NCBI GenBank assembly: GCA_002422345.1
Contig: DIUL01000187.1
Location: forward strand, 1 to 9,936
Reading direction: 5' to 3'
Source of the DNA: Acetobacteraceae bacterium UBA6159
GTDB lineage: Bacteria; Pseudomonadota; Alphaproteobacteria; Acetobacterales; Acetobacteraceae
Length of the DNA: 9,936 nt
Shown here: positions 1 through 6,768 of the stretch, piece after piece
How positions within the stretch are numbered: the first letter of the stretch is position 1
How the letters are laid out: each line of letters starts with the position of its first letter
Position numbers and translations under genes: made by a program
Notes under the pieces: model-generated
The model's database searches: none
What the model was told of the DNA's origin: nothing
The model's input: the letters and a program-made list of their open reading frames with translations, nothing else

Positions 1-468
1 AGCGTGAATTGCGGAAAGTCGAGCTAAGAGGCTTGGTGTCGAAGATCGCGTTGCACGCCGGCAGGTAGATCACCACGATCTGCAGGACGAATGTCAGCAA
101 TACTGCGCCCAGCAGGGGCTTGTTGGACAGCACTCCCTGCTGGAACAAGGAGTTCCGGTCGGATCGGACCGCCATCACCTGCCACATCTGCGCCAGGGTC
201 AGCACGGTAAAGACCATGGTCTGCCAATGTTCGTGCCCTCCGAACACGCCATAGGCCTGGGTCAGCAAGGTGATCCCGGCCATCAAGAGCCCAACCCAGA
301 TCACCTGCCAGAACATGCCTCGGGCAAACAACCCCTCCCGCGCGGGGCGGGGCGGGCGGTGCATCAGATCGCGTTCGGCCGGTTCGGCGGCCAGGGCCAA
401 GTCCGGCAGCCCGTCGGTGACGAGATTGATCCATAGGATCTGAATGGGCAGCAACGGCACCGGCAGGC
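1..468 (-). pseudogene. C-terminal fragment of a calcium-type (P2) cation-transporting P-type ATPase, interrupted by an IS110 remnant
   Basis: Reading the minus strand from about 468 to the left edge gives one open frame of about 155 residues with no start. It opens with GLPVPLLPIQILWINLVTDG, the M5-M6 region of type II P-type ATPases. The N-x-x-T-D pattern there matches the M6 calcium-ligand residues known from SERCA-type pumps. Then follow a cytosolic loop with EPAERDLMHRPPRPAREGL, hydrophobic segments (M7-M9, for example FWQVIWVGLLMAGITLLT) and the usual PACNAIFDTKPLS turn before M10. Such a pump would export divalent cations across the inner membrane. The phosphorylation, nucleotide-binding and M1-M4 parts are absent because the frame is replaced at about 463-475 by IS110-type sequence. 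After PLSS the last visible residues (TFRNSR) do not look like a membrane helix, so the 3' end may also be damaged. The family is secure; the ion specificity is inferred. Confidence 0.8.
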
Positions 469-1195
469 CGGGTGACCGACTATCACCGGTTCATGCTGCA
501 ACTGTATCTGGACCAGTACGACGCGCTGGCGGCGGCGATTGCCAAGATCGATCTGGCGGTCGACGCGGCGATTGCGCAAATGGACGCGAAGGAGGCAGCG
601 GATCATGCCAGCTTTCGTGCCCTGATCCTCCTTTTGTGTACGGTTCCGGGCATCGGCGTCCTGGCGGCGGTGACCATCCTCGCCGAGGTCGGCACCGACA
701 TGAGCCGCTTCCCGACCGCCGGGCATCTTCTGGCCTGGGCGGGCATGTGCCCGGGTCAGAACGAAAGCGCCGGCAAACGCAAGTCCTCACGCCTGCGCAA
801 GGGGGCCCCTTGGCTGAAAATCATCCTTATCCAATGCGCGTGGGCGGCCAGCCGCAAGAAAGACAGCTACTACAAGGCGCAGTTCAACCGCTTACGGGCC
901 AAGTGTGGTCCACAGAAAGCCATCTGCGCTGTTGGTGCCTCCATGCTGACCGCCATCTACCACATGCTGAAGAATGGCACCCAGCATCACGACCTCGGCG
1001 CCGATCACTTTGATCGCCGTTCCGCACAGGTCAAGGCCAGCAAGCTGGTGGCGCAACTCGTGTCGCTGGGGTTTGACGTTCGACTCCAGCCGATTGCCCC
1101 GGAAGCATGACAGGATCGGGAACACGCCACATGCGCGTCGCTTAACCGACACAGGCCTACAGACCTGCCGGTGCCACCTCTGTGGGTCCTAGTTT
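464..1195 (+). mobile_element. IS110-family element, 5'-truncated remnant
   Basis: This segment holds the C-terminal half of an IS110 transposase plus about 85 bases of non-coding tail after its stop. The left limit is set where the ATPase homology on the other strand ends and IS110-type coding (GRVTDYHRF) begins. The right limit is where the IS1595 transposase reading frame breaks at about 1200. IS110 elements usually lack long terminal inverted repeats and carry a bridge RNA in a non-coding end. With the left end missing, the element cannot be mobile by itself. Both boundaries are estimates of roughly 10 bases. Confidence 0.65.
472..1110 (+). pseudogene. IS110-family transposase, C-terminal half only
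   Basis: The 212-residue frame begins at a GTG that is simply the first possible start inside the remnant. A normal IS110 transposase has an additional N-terminal DEDD (RuvC-like) domain of roughly 150-200 residues, which is absent. Residues 1-50 are the helical linker that follows that domain (TDYHRFMLQLYLDQYDALAA). Residues about 52-135 are the Transposase_20 (IS116/IS110/IS902) domain: TVPGIGVLAAVTILAEVGTD, then LAWAGMCPGQNESAGKRKSS. By position, Ser99 in the NESAG motif is the likely catalytic serine described for this family. The C-terminal part (residues 140-212) is typical in length. Without the DEDD half the protein should be inactive. It is the only convincing plus-strand gene in the window, opposite to the ATPase and the IS1595 transposase on either side. 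Confidence 0.85.
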
Positions 1196-2150
1196 CTTGT
1201 TAGGCGTTGACGTTGTTGAGGTGAAAATCAGGCGCGGTCGGGTTCGGTTTGCCGGGTACCGGCAGAATATGCGCGGGGATCCCGGCGCGGCGCGCGAAGG
1301 CAACAATCGCGGTGCCGCCATCGCAACAGAACTGGTTGGCCGGCGTCACGACACTTCCCAACGCGGCCGCGATGGACGCGCGGTTCAGTCGCTCCAGCAC
1401 CGCATCCGTGGTGACACCCTCTCGATCGCGCGCGACAATCACCGGGATCTGTTCGGCCGACAGCCCGCGTTTGGCCGACTTGCCACCCCGCTTGCGCGAC
1501 TTCCGCGGCGTGCCCGAACGCTTCCCCTTGAATGATTCCAGGATGAAGGTCTCGTCGCCTTCAACAATGCCAGTCATCGCCTTGGGTTTGTGATCAGCAA
1601 GCGAGGCCAGGAACCGGTGCCGCCAGCGAAACGCCGTCGTGTAATGCACGCCACACCGCAGAGCCGCCTTCGCCGTGCTGACACCATCGATCATGGCCTT
1701 GGCCTGCTCCGCCCATTTATCCTTCATCCGCAGATGCGCCAACGGCGTCTTCGTCAGGGCGTTGAATGTCCGCAGGCAGGTCTTGCAGCGATACCGAGGC
1801 AAGCCACTCGCCTGACCCCAGCGTACCACCTCGTGATTGGCGCAGTGGGGACAACCAAGGCTGGCCACACGGCGCTGTCCAAGTGCCGCCACGCCGCCCG
1901 CGTCTGGCGGTTCCGAGGCAGCCGTTCCATCCGCAACCGATGGGGATGGCGCCTCGACACCAGGCGCAACCGCGATTGGCGATGACGCGAGTACAAGCCA
2001 CGCTTGCTCCCGCTGCGAGACGGTCAGAACAGAAATCCCGCTCAGCCATGCCTTGAATGCCGCCGCGTCCATGCTGCCTCCTTCGCTCGCGGGCAGCTTA
2101 GGCAATATCAACAGGTAACGCTATAAGAGCCATATCCTTTGAGAAATGCG
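1196..2150 (-). mobile_element. IS1595-family element, 3'-truncated remnant
   Basis: The element is defined by its transposase gene plus a short 5' leader. The end downstream of the transposase is gone: the frame is cut at about 1200 where the IS110 remnant begins. The other end must lie between the transposase start (2072) and the stop of the monooxygenase gene (2182). I place it near 2150 only because nothing coding is found there. No matching terminal inverted repeat or 8-bp target duplication can be assigned with one end lost. Confidence 0.5.
1200..2072 (-). CDS. IS1595-family transposase, C-terminally truncated
   Basis: This 290-residue DDE-type transposase carries an N-terminal zinc ribbon with CPHC at residues 74-77 and CKTC at 96-99. 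A basic helical region follows (RMKDKWAEQAKAMIDG; GVHYTTAFRWRHRFL), and then the ISXO2-like catalytic domain. Catalytic Asp173 is in GIVEGDETFILESFKGKR and Asp251 in CCDGGTAIV. The frame ends HLNNVNA then stop. In family members the NVNA motif continues as YHSRLK followed by about 30-40 more residues, so the Asn of the DDN(K)-type triad is retained but the conserved Lys and C-terminus are lost. I chose the start at 2072 because an AAGGAGG ribosome-binding site lies seven bases upstream; a further in-frame ATG at 2111 lacks this. Residues 35-65 form a Pro/Ala/Ser-rich linker between an N-terminal helix and the zinc ribbon. The protein is probably inactive. Confidence 0.88.
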   Translation of the reverse strand: MDAAAFKAWLSGISVLTVSQREQAWLVLASSPIAVAPGVEAPSPSVADGTAASEPPDAGGVAALGQRRVASLGCPHCANHEVVRWGQASGLPRYRCKTCLRTFNALTKTPLAHLRMKDKWAEQAKAMIDGVSTAKAALRCGVHYTTAFRWRHRFLASLADHKPKAMTGIVEGDETFILESFKGKRSGTPRKSRKRGGKSAKRGLSAEQIPVIVARDREGVTTDAVLERLNRASIAAALGSVVTPANQFCCDGGTAIVAFARRAGIPAHILPVPGKPNPTAPDFHLNNVNA

Positions 2151-2181
2151 GGCTAGTTGAGGTTGATGGCGCTGCCGTCCG

Positions 2182-4107
2182 TCAGGCGATCGCGAGGTCC
2201 GCCAGGTCCGGCTTGCGGAGGAAACCCGACATCTCGGCCGTATAGAACGGGTTCATCACCGCCGATCGGCCATATTCGGTCCAATAGTAATTGTGGGCGC
2301 GCGGGTCGCTCCACACTTTCCGAAGGTTCCGTTCGTCCACCAGGCGGTTGTAGCGCCAGAACGCCTCCGGCCGGACCTCCATCGTGCGGCCGCCCCCCTG
2401 GACCAGCGTCTCCATGCACTGCAGCGCGTAATGGGCGGTCTTCTCGTGGAATGTCGCCACGGGCAGCGCGCCGTTCGTATTCGGGCCGTAGATCGTCCAG
2501 AGATTGGGAAAGCCCGGCATCATGCAGCCGAGGTAGGCGCGGGCCCCATCCTTCTTCCACAGGACCTCGAGCGTCTGCCCCCCGCGGCCGGTGATGGTCA
2601 TGGGATACAGGTACTCCGTGGCGTGGAATCCGGTGGCGTAGACGATCACGTCGGCCTCGTGCAGCGTCCCGTCCATGGCCACGACACCGCGCGGCTCGAT
2701 GCGTTCGATCCCGGCGGTGACCAGCGTGACGTTGTCGCGCAGCAAGGCGTCCAGGACGCAATAATCCGGATCAACAACAACCGCCCGCGCCGACCAGATC
2801 GGGTGCGGGGGCGTCATCGCCGCCACAAGCGCGGGATCGCCGAGCTTGCGCTCCAGGAAGTCGATGCATCCTTCCCGGGCCCGCTTGCTGAGAGGGTTGA
2901 CGGCGTGCGGATCTTCGAAGTCCGAATCGATCTCCGCCACGTTGGCAATGCGATCAAGCGAGCAGGTGCGGGCGCGCATGAAGTTGGTGTGGAACGGCAG
3001 GTTGCGGTCGAGCCAGTTGACCTGCGGCGCGAATGGCGACCGGTAGCCGGGCACCGGAAACAGCCACTGCGCCGTCCGCTGGAACACGGTGACATGGGCG
3101 GCCTCCGGCGCGATCTCGGGAATCATCTGGTAGCCGGTGCAGCCGGTGCCGATCACCGCCACCCGTTTGCCTGTCAGGTCGACGTCCTGCGGCCACCGCG
3201 CCGTGTGCCACGCGGCGCCGGCGAACGTGTCAGCGCCGGCGATGGCGGGGATGTTCGGCCGGCTGAGAAAACCGACGGACGTGATCACCGCGCGCGAGCG
3301 GATCGTACGGGCGCCGTCCGGCCGCTCGATGTCGATCTGCCACTCGCCGGCGGCCTCGTCCCAGGTCAGTGCCTTGACCTCGGTCTCGAACTGGATGTGC
3401 TGGCGCAGGTCGAAATGGTCGGCAACCCAGTCGAAATATTTTACGTTCTCCCGCCACTCGCAGAACGGATTGGGGTAGGGGAAGTCCACGCCAAACAAGT
3501 GGGTGTAGGAGCGGCTTGGCGTATCGACCCGAGCGCCGGGATAGCGGTTCTCCCACCAGGTGCCGCCGACGCCGGTGTTCTTCTCGAGGACGGTGAACGG
3601 GAACCCGGCCTTGCGCAGTTGGAGGGCAGCGTTCAACCCGCCCATGCCGGCGCCGATGACCGTTACGGTAAAATCCTTCAGCCGTGCCGGATCGGGTTTC
3701 GCCTGCCAGTGCAGCGACCGCACCGCCGGGTCGAGCGCCAGCTCCTCCACGTGGTACTGCAGGTCCTCGCCCTCCATGGTCCGCCCTATCATCAGACCCA
3801 GGCTGGCCGCGAGCCGTTCGGACGGGCCGATGTCGATCGTGCCCGCGCCGCTGTCGCGATAGGCCTTCAGGAACTCGGCGGCCTTGCGGCGAAGCACGGC
3901 GACGTCCGCTTCTGTCGCCGGCGCGGCGACGTCGAAGTAGCCGGCCAGCACCGTCTTCACGCCCGTCGCCGCCACGTCGGGATCGCCGGTGAGCTGGTAG
4001 AGCAAACCACGCAGGACCATCGGATCGGCATGAGCGATCGCATCATCGATCACCGCGTCGTCTGCTTCCAGCAACTCCGGCCGTGAAGACATCTCCTGCT
4101 TGGTCAT
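2182..4107 (-). CDS. Flavin-dependent Baeyer-Villiger monooxygenase, 4-hydroxyacetophenone monooxygenase (HAPMO) type
   Basis: The enzyme class uses FAD, NADPH and O2 to insert oxygen next to a ketone, giving esters or lactones. The 641-residue length matches HAPMO (about 640), including an N-terminal extension of about 145 residues that shorter BVMOs lack. Visible motifs are the FAD Rossmann GAGMGG (152-157), GGTWWENRYPGARVD (181-195), the BVMO fingerprint FAGAAWHTARWP (295-306, FxGxxxHxxxWP), the NADPH Rossmann GTGCTG (320-325) and DVIVYATGF. Arg441 in IWSARAVVVD aligns with the catalytic Arg of the family (Arg440 in HAPMO). The preceding position is Ala rather than the Lys seen in PAMO and HAPMO. 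The start at 4107 has a GGAGGAG site about ten bases upstream; the frame stays open for 68 more codons but those look non-coding. The protein is cytoplasmic. Its substrate cannot be read from sequence; no hydrolase partner is in the window. It could also act on alicyclic or linear ketones. Confidence 0.93.
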   Translation of the reverse strand: MTKQEMSSRPELLEADDAVIDDAIAHADPMVLRGLLYQLTGDPDVAATGVKTVLAGYFDVAAPATEADVAVLRRKAAEFLKAYRDSGAGTIDIGPSERLAASLGLMIGRTMEGEDLQYHVEELALDPAVRSLHWQAKPDPARLKDFTVTVIGAGMGGLNAALQLRKAGFPFTVLEKNTGVGGTWWENRYPGARVDTPSRSYTHLFGVDFPYPNPFCEWRENVKYFDWVADHFDLRQHIQFETEVKALTWDEAAGEWQIDIERPDGARTIRSRAVITSVGFLSRPNIPAIAGADTFAGAAWHTARWPQDVDLTGKRVAVIGTGCTGYQMIPEIAPEAAHVTVFQRTAQWLFPVPGYRSPFAPQVNWLDRNLPFHTNFMRARTCSLDRIANVAEIDSDFEDPHAVNPLSKRAREGCIDFLERKLGDPALVAAMTPPHPIWSARAVVVDPDYCVLDALLRDNVTLVTAGIERIEPRGVVAMDGTLHEADVIVYATGFHATEYLYPMTITGRGGQTLEVLWKKDGARAYLGCMMPGFPNLWTIYGPNTNGALPVATFHEKTAHYALQCMETLVQGGGRTMEVRPEAFWRYNRLVDERNLRKVWSDPRAHNYYWTEYGRSAVMNPFYTAEMSGFLRKPDLADLAIA

Positions 4108-4158
4108 GCCCCTAGGACTCCTCCGCATCGCTATTTTTGCTCGATTTGAGCCGCCCTT

Positions 4159-4191
4159 CCCCAGATGAGCAGCCCATCCGGCAATCTGGGG
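4159..4191 (-). promoter_or_regulatory. Inverted repeat in the leader of the monooxygenase gene (possible operator or 5'-UTR hairpin)
   Basis: Perfect 8-bp arms CCCCAGAT (4159-4166) and ATCTGGGG (4184-4191) are separated by 17 bases, placing the arms 25 bp centre to centre. The repeat ends 52 bases before the ATG and lies at and just after the expected transcription start of the candidate promoter. That fits a repressor site or a leader hairpin. No regulator gene is adjacent. Confidence 0.35.
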
Positions 4192-4195
4192 GTAT

Positions 4196-4223
4196 GTTAT
4201 GCACCATCCGATCGCGTTCGCAA
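4196..4223 (-). promoter_or_regulatory. Candidate sigma-70 promoter of the monooxygenase gene
   Basis: On the minus strand TTGCGA (4223-4218) and CATAAC (4201-4196) are separated by 16 bases. Each matches the consensus -35 and -10 at four of six positions. A start near 4188 would give a leader of about 80 bases. The match is modest and alphaproteobacterial promoters are loose, so this is a suggestion only. Confidence 0.3.
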
Positions 4224-4332
4224 CGGCGGTCGTGTCGGCGGCGCGTCCGCGGCCGGCGCCACCGGCCGATGATTGTTGTCCAACCAGCGATTCGGCTGGG
4301 TGCAGCGACAAATGAACACGGCTCTCCTGCCA

Positions 4333-4527
4333 TTAGTCTGTGTAGGCAGTGACTGCGACCATCTGAAAGGTGATCGAGCGCCCGTGCCTGACGACCCTCG
4401 AGCCGATCTTCACCAGTCGATTCCCATCGTCGTCACCGATCAGCGCCTGACCGCTGCTGGCAGCGGTAGCGTAAAGCTTGCCATACGATCTGCTCTCGGC
4501 ACGGCGGATAGCCGGAGGTCGGGGCAT
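4333..4527 (-). pseudogene. Probable remnant of an IS1380-family transposase C-terminus
   Basis: The minus-strand frame of 64 residues contains LVKIGSRVVRHGRSITFQM. This resembles the C-terminal KIGAKVVRHGRYVTFQMAEVAV stretch I recall from IS1380-type DDE transposases. The next residues (VAV TAYTD stop) already deviate from the expected AEVAVPR and end early. Upstream there is a stop just before the ATG and no catalytic motif, so only a scrap of the gene remains. No ribosome-binding site precedes the ATG. The family call rests on one motif from memory. Confidence 0.4.
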
Positions 4528-4655
4528 GAGACAAGGCGTGCTCTACACGGGACCTGCCCAGAGCGCCAACAGTGGGAGCATGCGCCGCACTGGCGGGGGC
4601 CAGAAGTCGGTCAAGCTACTGATATCACTTAACTCCACTCCCCAGCGAAGGTTAG

Positions 4656-4706
4656 ACGTGGGGTTCATTCCCCACGCCACCTTCCGCCGGAGGGACTCTC
4701 TCTCCG
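4656..4706. repeat. Two adjacent hairpins
   Basis: CGTGGGG (4656-4662) pairs perfectly with CCCCACG (4669-4675) around a TTCATT loop. Ten bases on, CCGGAG (4686-4691) pairs with CTCCGG (4701-4706) around a nine-base loop. Neither is followed by a T-tract on either strand, so a simple intrinsic terminator is not supported. A structured RNA or the end of a mobile element would fit equally well. Confidence 0.45.
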
Positions 4707-4752
4707 GTTTGGGCAGCCGCAAAAGTCCGCAGTGTTCCGCAGGGTTCTTGGA

Positions 4753-4827
4753 AGGGGTGTTGACCTCGCCGGCTTTTGGATGCCCGAAGTTCTCTCTCTG
4801 GGGGCGGTTTCTCTCCGGGGGTGTTGA
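4753..4827. repeat. Direct repeat of GGGGTGTTGAC, two copies
   Basis: The identical 11-mer occurs at 4753-4763 and 4817-4827, 64 bases apart. Each is associated with pyrimidine-rich CTCTCT-type stretches and runs of G. TTGAC inside each copy resembles a -35 box, but no convincing -10 box lies 16-18 bases further on. Confidence 0.4.
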
Positions 4828-5126
4828 CTTGGGCGATTTAGTACCAACTCATAGATCATTGTAATAACGCGGTCTTTTTCGCGGCGCTCGGCTGGTAGTT
4901 GGATCATGCAGTCCCCCGTCGTACGCATGCTGCAACTTTCTCCCGAAGCAACACGCCTCACACGGGAGCTGTCGCTTCAGGCCGCTGCCGGAACCCATCC
5001 CATAAACGACACTGCGCCAGCATGATTGCCCACATGGCAGATCAAATCGCGTCAGGGTTCAGCGCCTGCAGGCTCACCGACTGATGAACCGCGATAGTTT
5101 CCATGATCGCGTTCATCAATTCGTCC

Positions 5127-5144
5127 GGCCCCCTACAGGGGACC
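5127..5144 (-). terminator. Hairpin after the substrate-binding protein gene, possible terminator
   Basis: On the minus strand GGTCCCC and GGGGGCC form a 7-bp stem (one G-T pair) around TGTA, starting five bases after the stop codon. No T-tract follows, so it would be an atypical or Rho-assisted end. Confidence 0.35.
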
Positions 5145-5148
5145 AACC

Positions 5149-6768
5149 CTACCGCGACGCGGTCCGCTTGCGCATGTTCCAGAACACGACGTGCTCCGGC
5201 ATGCTGACCACGCCCTCCAGCGTATCCCGCCATACTGCCGGCAGCAGATATTGGCCGTAAGGAATAGCCAGCGTGATCTCCATCGCGCGCTGTTGGATAT
5301 CGACCGCCAGCGCCCGGGACTTCGCTGGATCGGTTTCCTTCAGCCAGGCGGACCGGAGTGCCTCGTAACGGTCATCGCACGGCCAGCCGGGGAAGGACTT
5401 CTCGCAGCGAGCCGGCAGCAGAATGGAAAACGCGGGATTGGAGCTGGACACCTGCCCGCCCGTGGTCAGCAGGATGTGCCAGCCATTCGGTCCGGGCCCC
5501 TTGACGGTGCGCCGGGACGTCACCGTGGCCCAGTCAACCGTTTGCAGATCCACGTTGACGCCGGCCTTCCGCATCGCCTCCACAAGCACCAGCGTCGCGT
5601 TGTGCTGCATCACCTGGTCGGTCGCGTCGAGCACCACGATTGGCTCGTTCTTGTAGCCCGCCGCCCGCATCATCTCGATGCCGCGTTTCAGGCGCACGGC
5701 CTCGGGGTCTTTCGACAACAGCAACTCTGTTCCCGCCTCGGACCCCGTCGCCGATCCGCACATCATCAAGGCACCGCAGACCTGTCCATCCGTCAGGTTG
5801 CCCATCACAGCCATGATCATGTCCGGCTGGATCACGAAGTTCTGCAGCGCGCGGCGGATGCCCATGTTGTCGAACGGCGGATTGGTCCAGTTGACCCTCA
5901 AATGGCCCTGGATGCCGACGGGCCAGATTGAGCGCACGACCAAGCCTTTGGTCTTGCGCAGGTCCTCGATCAGGTCAGGCGGCGCGAACTGGATGAAGTC
6001 GATTTCTCCCGTCTTCAGCGCACTGACCTGCGTGGTCGGGTCCGTCAGGTTCAGCCACTCGACCCGGTCGACATGCACGCGTTTCCCGCCGGCGATGCCC
6101 GACGCCGGTTCAGCCCGCGGCACATAGCTGGGGTTCTTCAGGTAGACGACCTTGCTGCCGGCCACCCACTCATCGCGCTTGAAGATGAACGGGCCGGACC
6201 CGGTCGGATCGGTCAGTTGCTTGTTGGCCGGCAGCCCGTCGACAACGCGGGCGGGAAAGATGAAGGTCGGAACGGCGGACGGCTTGCCCAGGCTGCTGAT
6301 CAACTGGGGAAATACGTCCTTCAGTTTCAGCGAAAAGGTCGAGGCATCCACGGCGTCCAGCGAGGCCAGGGTCTGCGCAATGTATTGCCCGGCGGAATCG
6401 ACCACCATCCACCGCTTCAGCGAGGCGATGACATCAGCCGAGGTCACTGGCGCGCCGTCTGAAAACCGCAGATCGGGACGCAGCTTAAAGGTATAGTCCA
6501 GCCCGTCCGCGCTGACAGTCCAACTGTCGACCATCTGCGGCCGGACCGTCATGGTCTCATCCGTGCCCAACAGCGTGTCGTAGACCATGTAGGCGTGGAT
6601 GCGGGTCTGCGGGGCGATGGTCCACAGCGGGTCGAGGCTGCGCAGGTCGCCGTTCATCACCGCGCGAATCGTAACGGAGTCTGATTGGGCATGTGCCCCC
6701 ACGCTCAGCGTCCCCGTGACGGCCAGCGCCATGGCCAGTCGGGCCAACACTTCCAGCATTTTGGTCAT
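5149..6768 (-). CDS. ABC transporter substrate-binding protein, family 5 (peptide/nickel type, SBP_bac_5)
   Basis: The 539-residue protein starts with a classic Sec signal peptide: charged MTKMLEVLAR, a hydrophobic core, and probable cleavage after AHA at residue 27. The mature part shows the family-5 signatures: SLDPLWTIAPQTRIHAYMVYDTLLG near the N-terminus, then DSWTVSADGLDYTFKLRPDLRFSDGAPVTSADV, then GSGPFIFKRDEW. It would capture a peptide or other small ligand in the periplasm and deliver it to an ABC permease. No permease or ATPase gene is beside it, so it is an orphan here or its partners lie elsewhere. The start at 6768 is preferred over an in-frame ATG at 6843 because GGGAGGAG lies about five bases upstream and because the signal peptide begins there. 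Length is normal for the family (about 500-550). No lipobox cysteine is present, so it should be a soluble periplasmic protein. The ligand cannot be inferred. Confidence 0.93.
   Translation of the reverse strand: MTKMLEVLARLAMALAVTGTLSVGAHAQSDSVTIRAVMNGDLRSLDPLWTIAPQTRIHAYMVYDTLLGTDETMTVRPQMVDSWTVSADGLDYTFKLRPDLRFSDGAPVTSADVIASLKRWMVVDSAGQYIAQTLASLDAVDASTFSLKLKDVFPQLISSLGKPSAVPTFIFPARVVDGLPANKQLTDPTGSGPFIFKRDEWVAGSKVVYLKNPSYVPRAEPASGIAGGKRVHVDRVEWLNLTDPTTQVSALKTGEIDFIQFAPPDLIEDLRKTKGLVVRSIWPVGIQGHLRVNWTNPPFDNMGIRRALQNFVIQPDMIMAVMGNLTDGQVCGALMMCGSATGSEAGTELLLSKDPEAVRLKRGIEMMRAAGYKNEPIVVLDATDQVMQHNATLVLVEAMRKAGVNVDLQTVDWATVTSRRTVKGPGPNGWHILLTTGGQVSSSNPAFSILLPARCEKSFPGWPCDDRYEALRSAWLKETDPAKSRALAVDIQQRAMEITLAIPYGQYLLPAVWRDTLEGVVSMPEHVVFWNMRKRTASR

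Larger units (their letters stand above)
4528..5126. other. Non-coding interval with hairpins and short direct repeats
   Basis: No convincing gene is seen here. The first part holds two hairpins and a duplicated 11-bp motif, listed separately. From about 4870 to 5126 I see no structure, start with ribosome-binding site, or recognisable homology. The longest minus-strand frame (4665-4961, 98 residues) has no ribosome-binding site and an Arg/Pro-rich, domain-free sequence, so it is not annotated. Confidence 0.4.

Noticed and set aside
444..1013. Second plus-strand frame of 189 codons over the IS110 remnant
   Set aside because: Out of frame with the Transposase_20 domain; composition is that of a shadow frame.
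2112..2181. Search for an IS1595 terminal repeat and target duplication left of the monooxygenase gene
   Set aside because: The opposite end of the element is lost, so no pair of repeats or duplication could be matched; the TGAGAAATGCGGGCTAG stretch looks like an IS end but could not be assigned.
2293..4086. Plus-strand open frame of 597 codons opposite the monooxygenase
   Set aside because: It is rich in Arg, His, Pro and Gly, has no recognisable domain, and lies wholly antisense to a gene with complete family motifs; it is a high-GC shadow frame.
4665..4961. Minus-strand frame of 98 codons over the hairpin block
   Set aside because: No ribosome-binding site and no recognisable domain; it runs through the hairpins and direct repeats and is better seen as non-coding.
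5191..5931. Plus-strand frame of 246 codons opposite the substrate-binding protein gene
   Set aside because: Antisense to a well-supported family-5 binding protein, with Arg/His-rich sequence and no domain.
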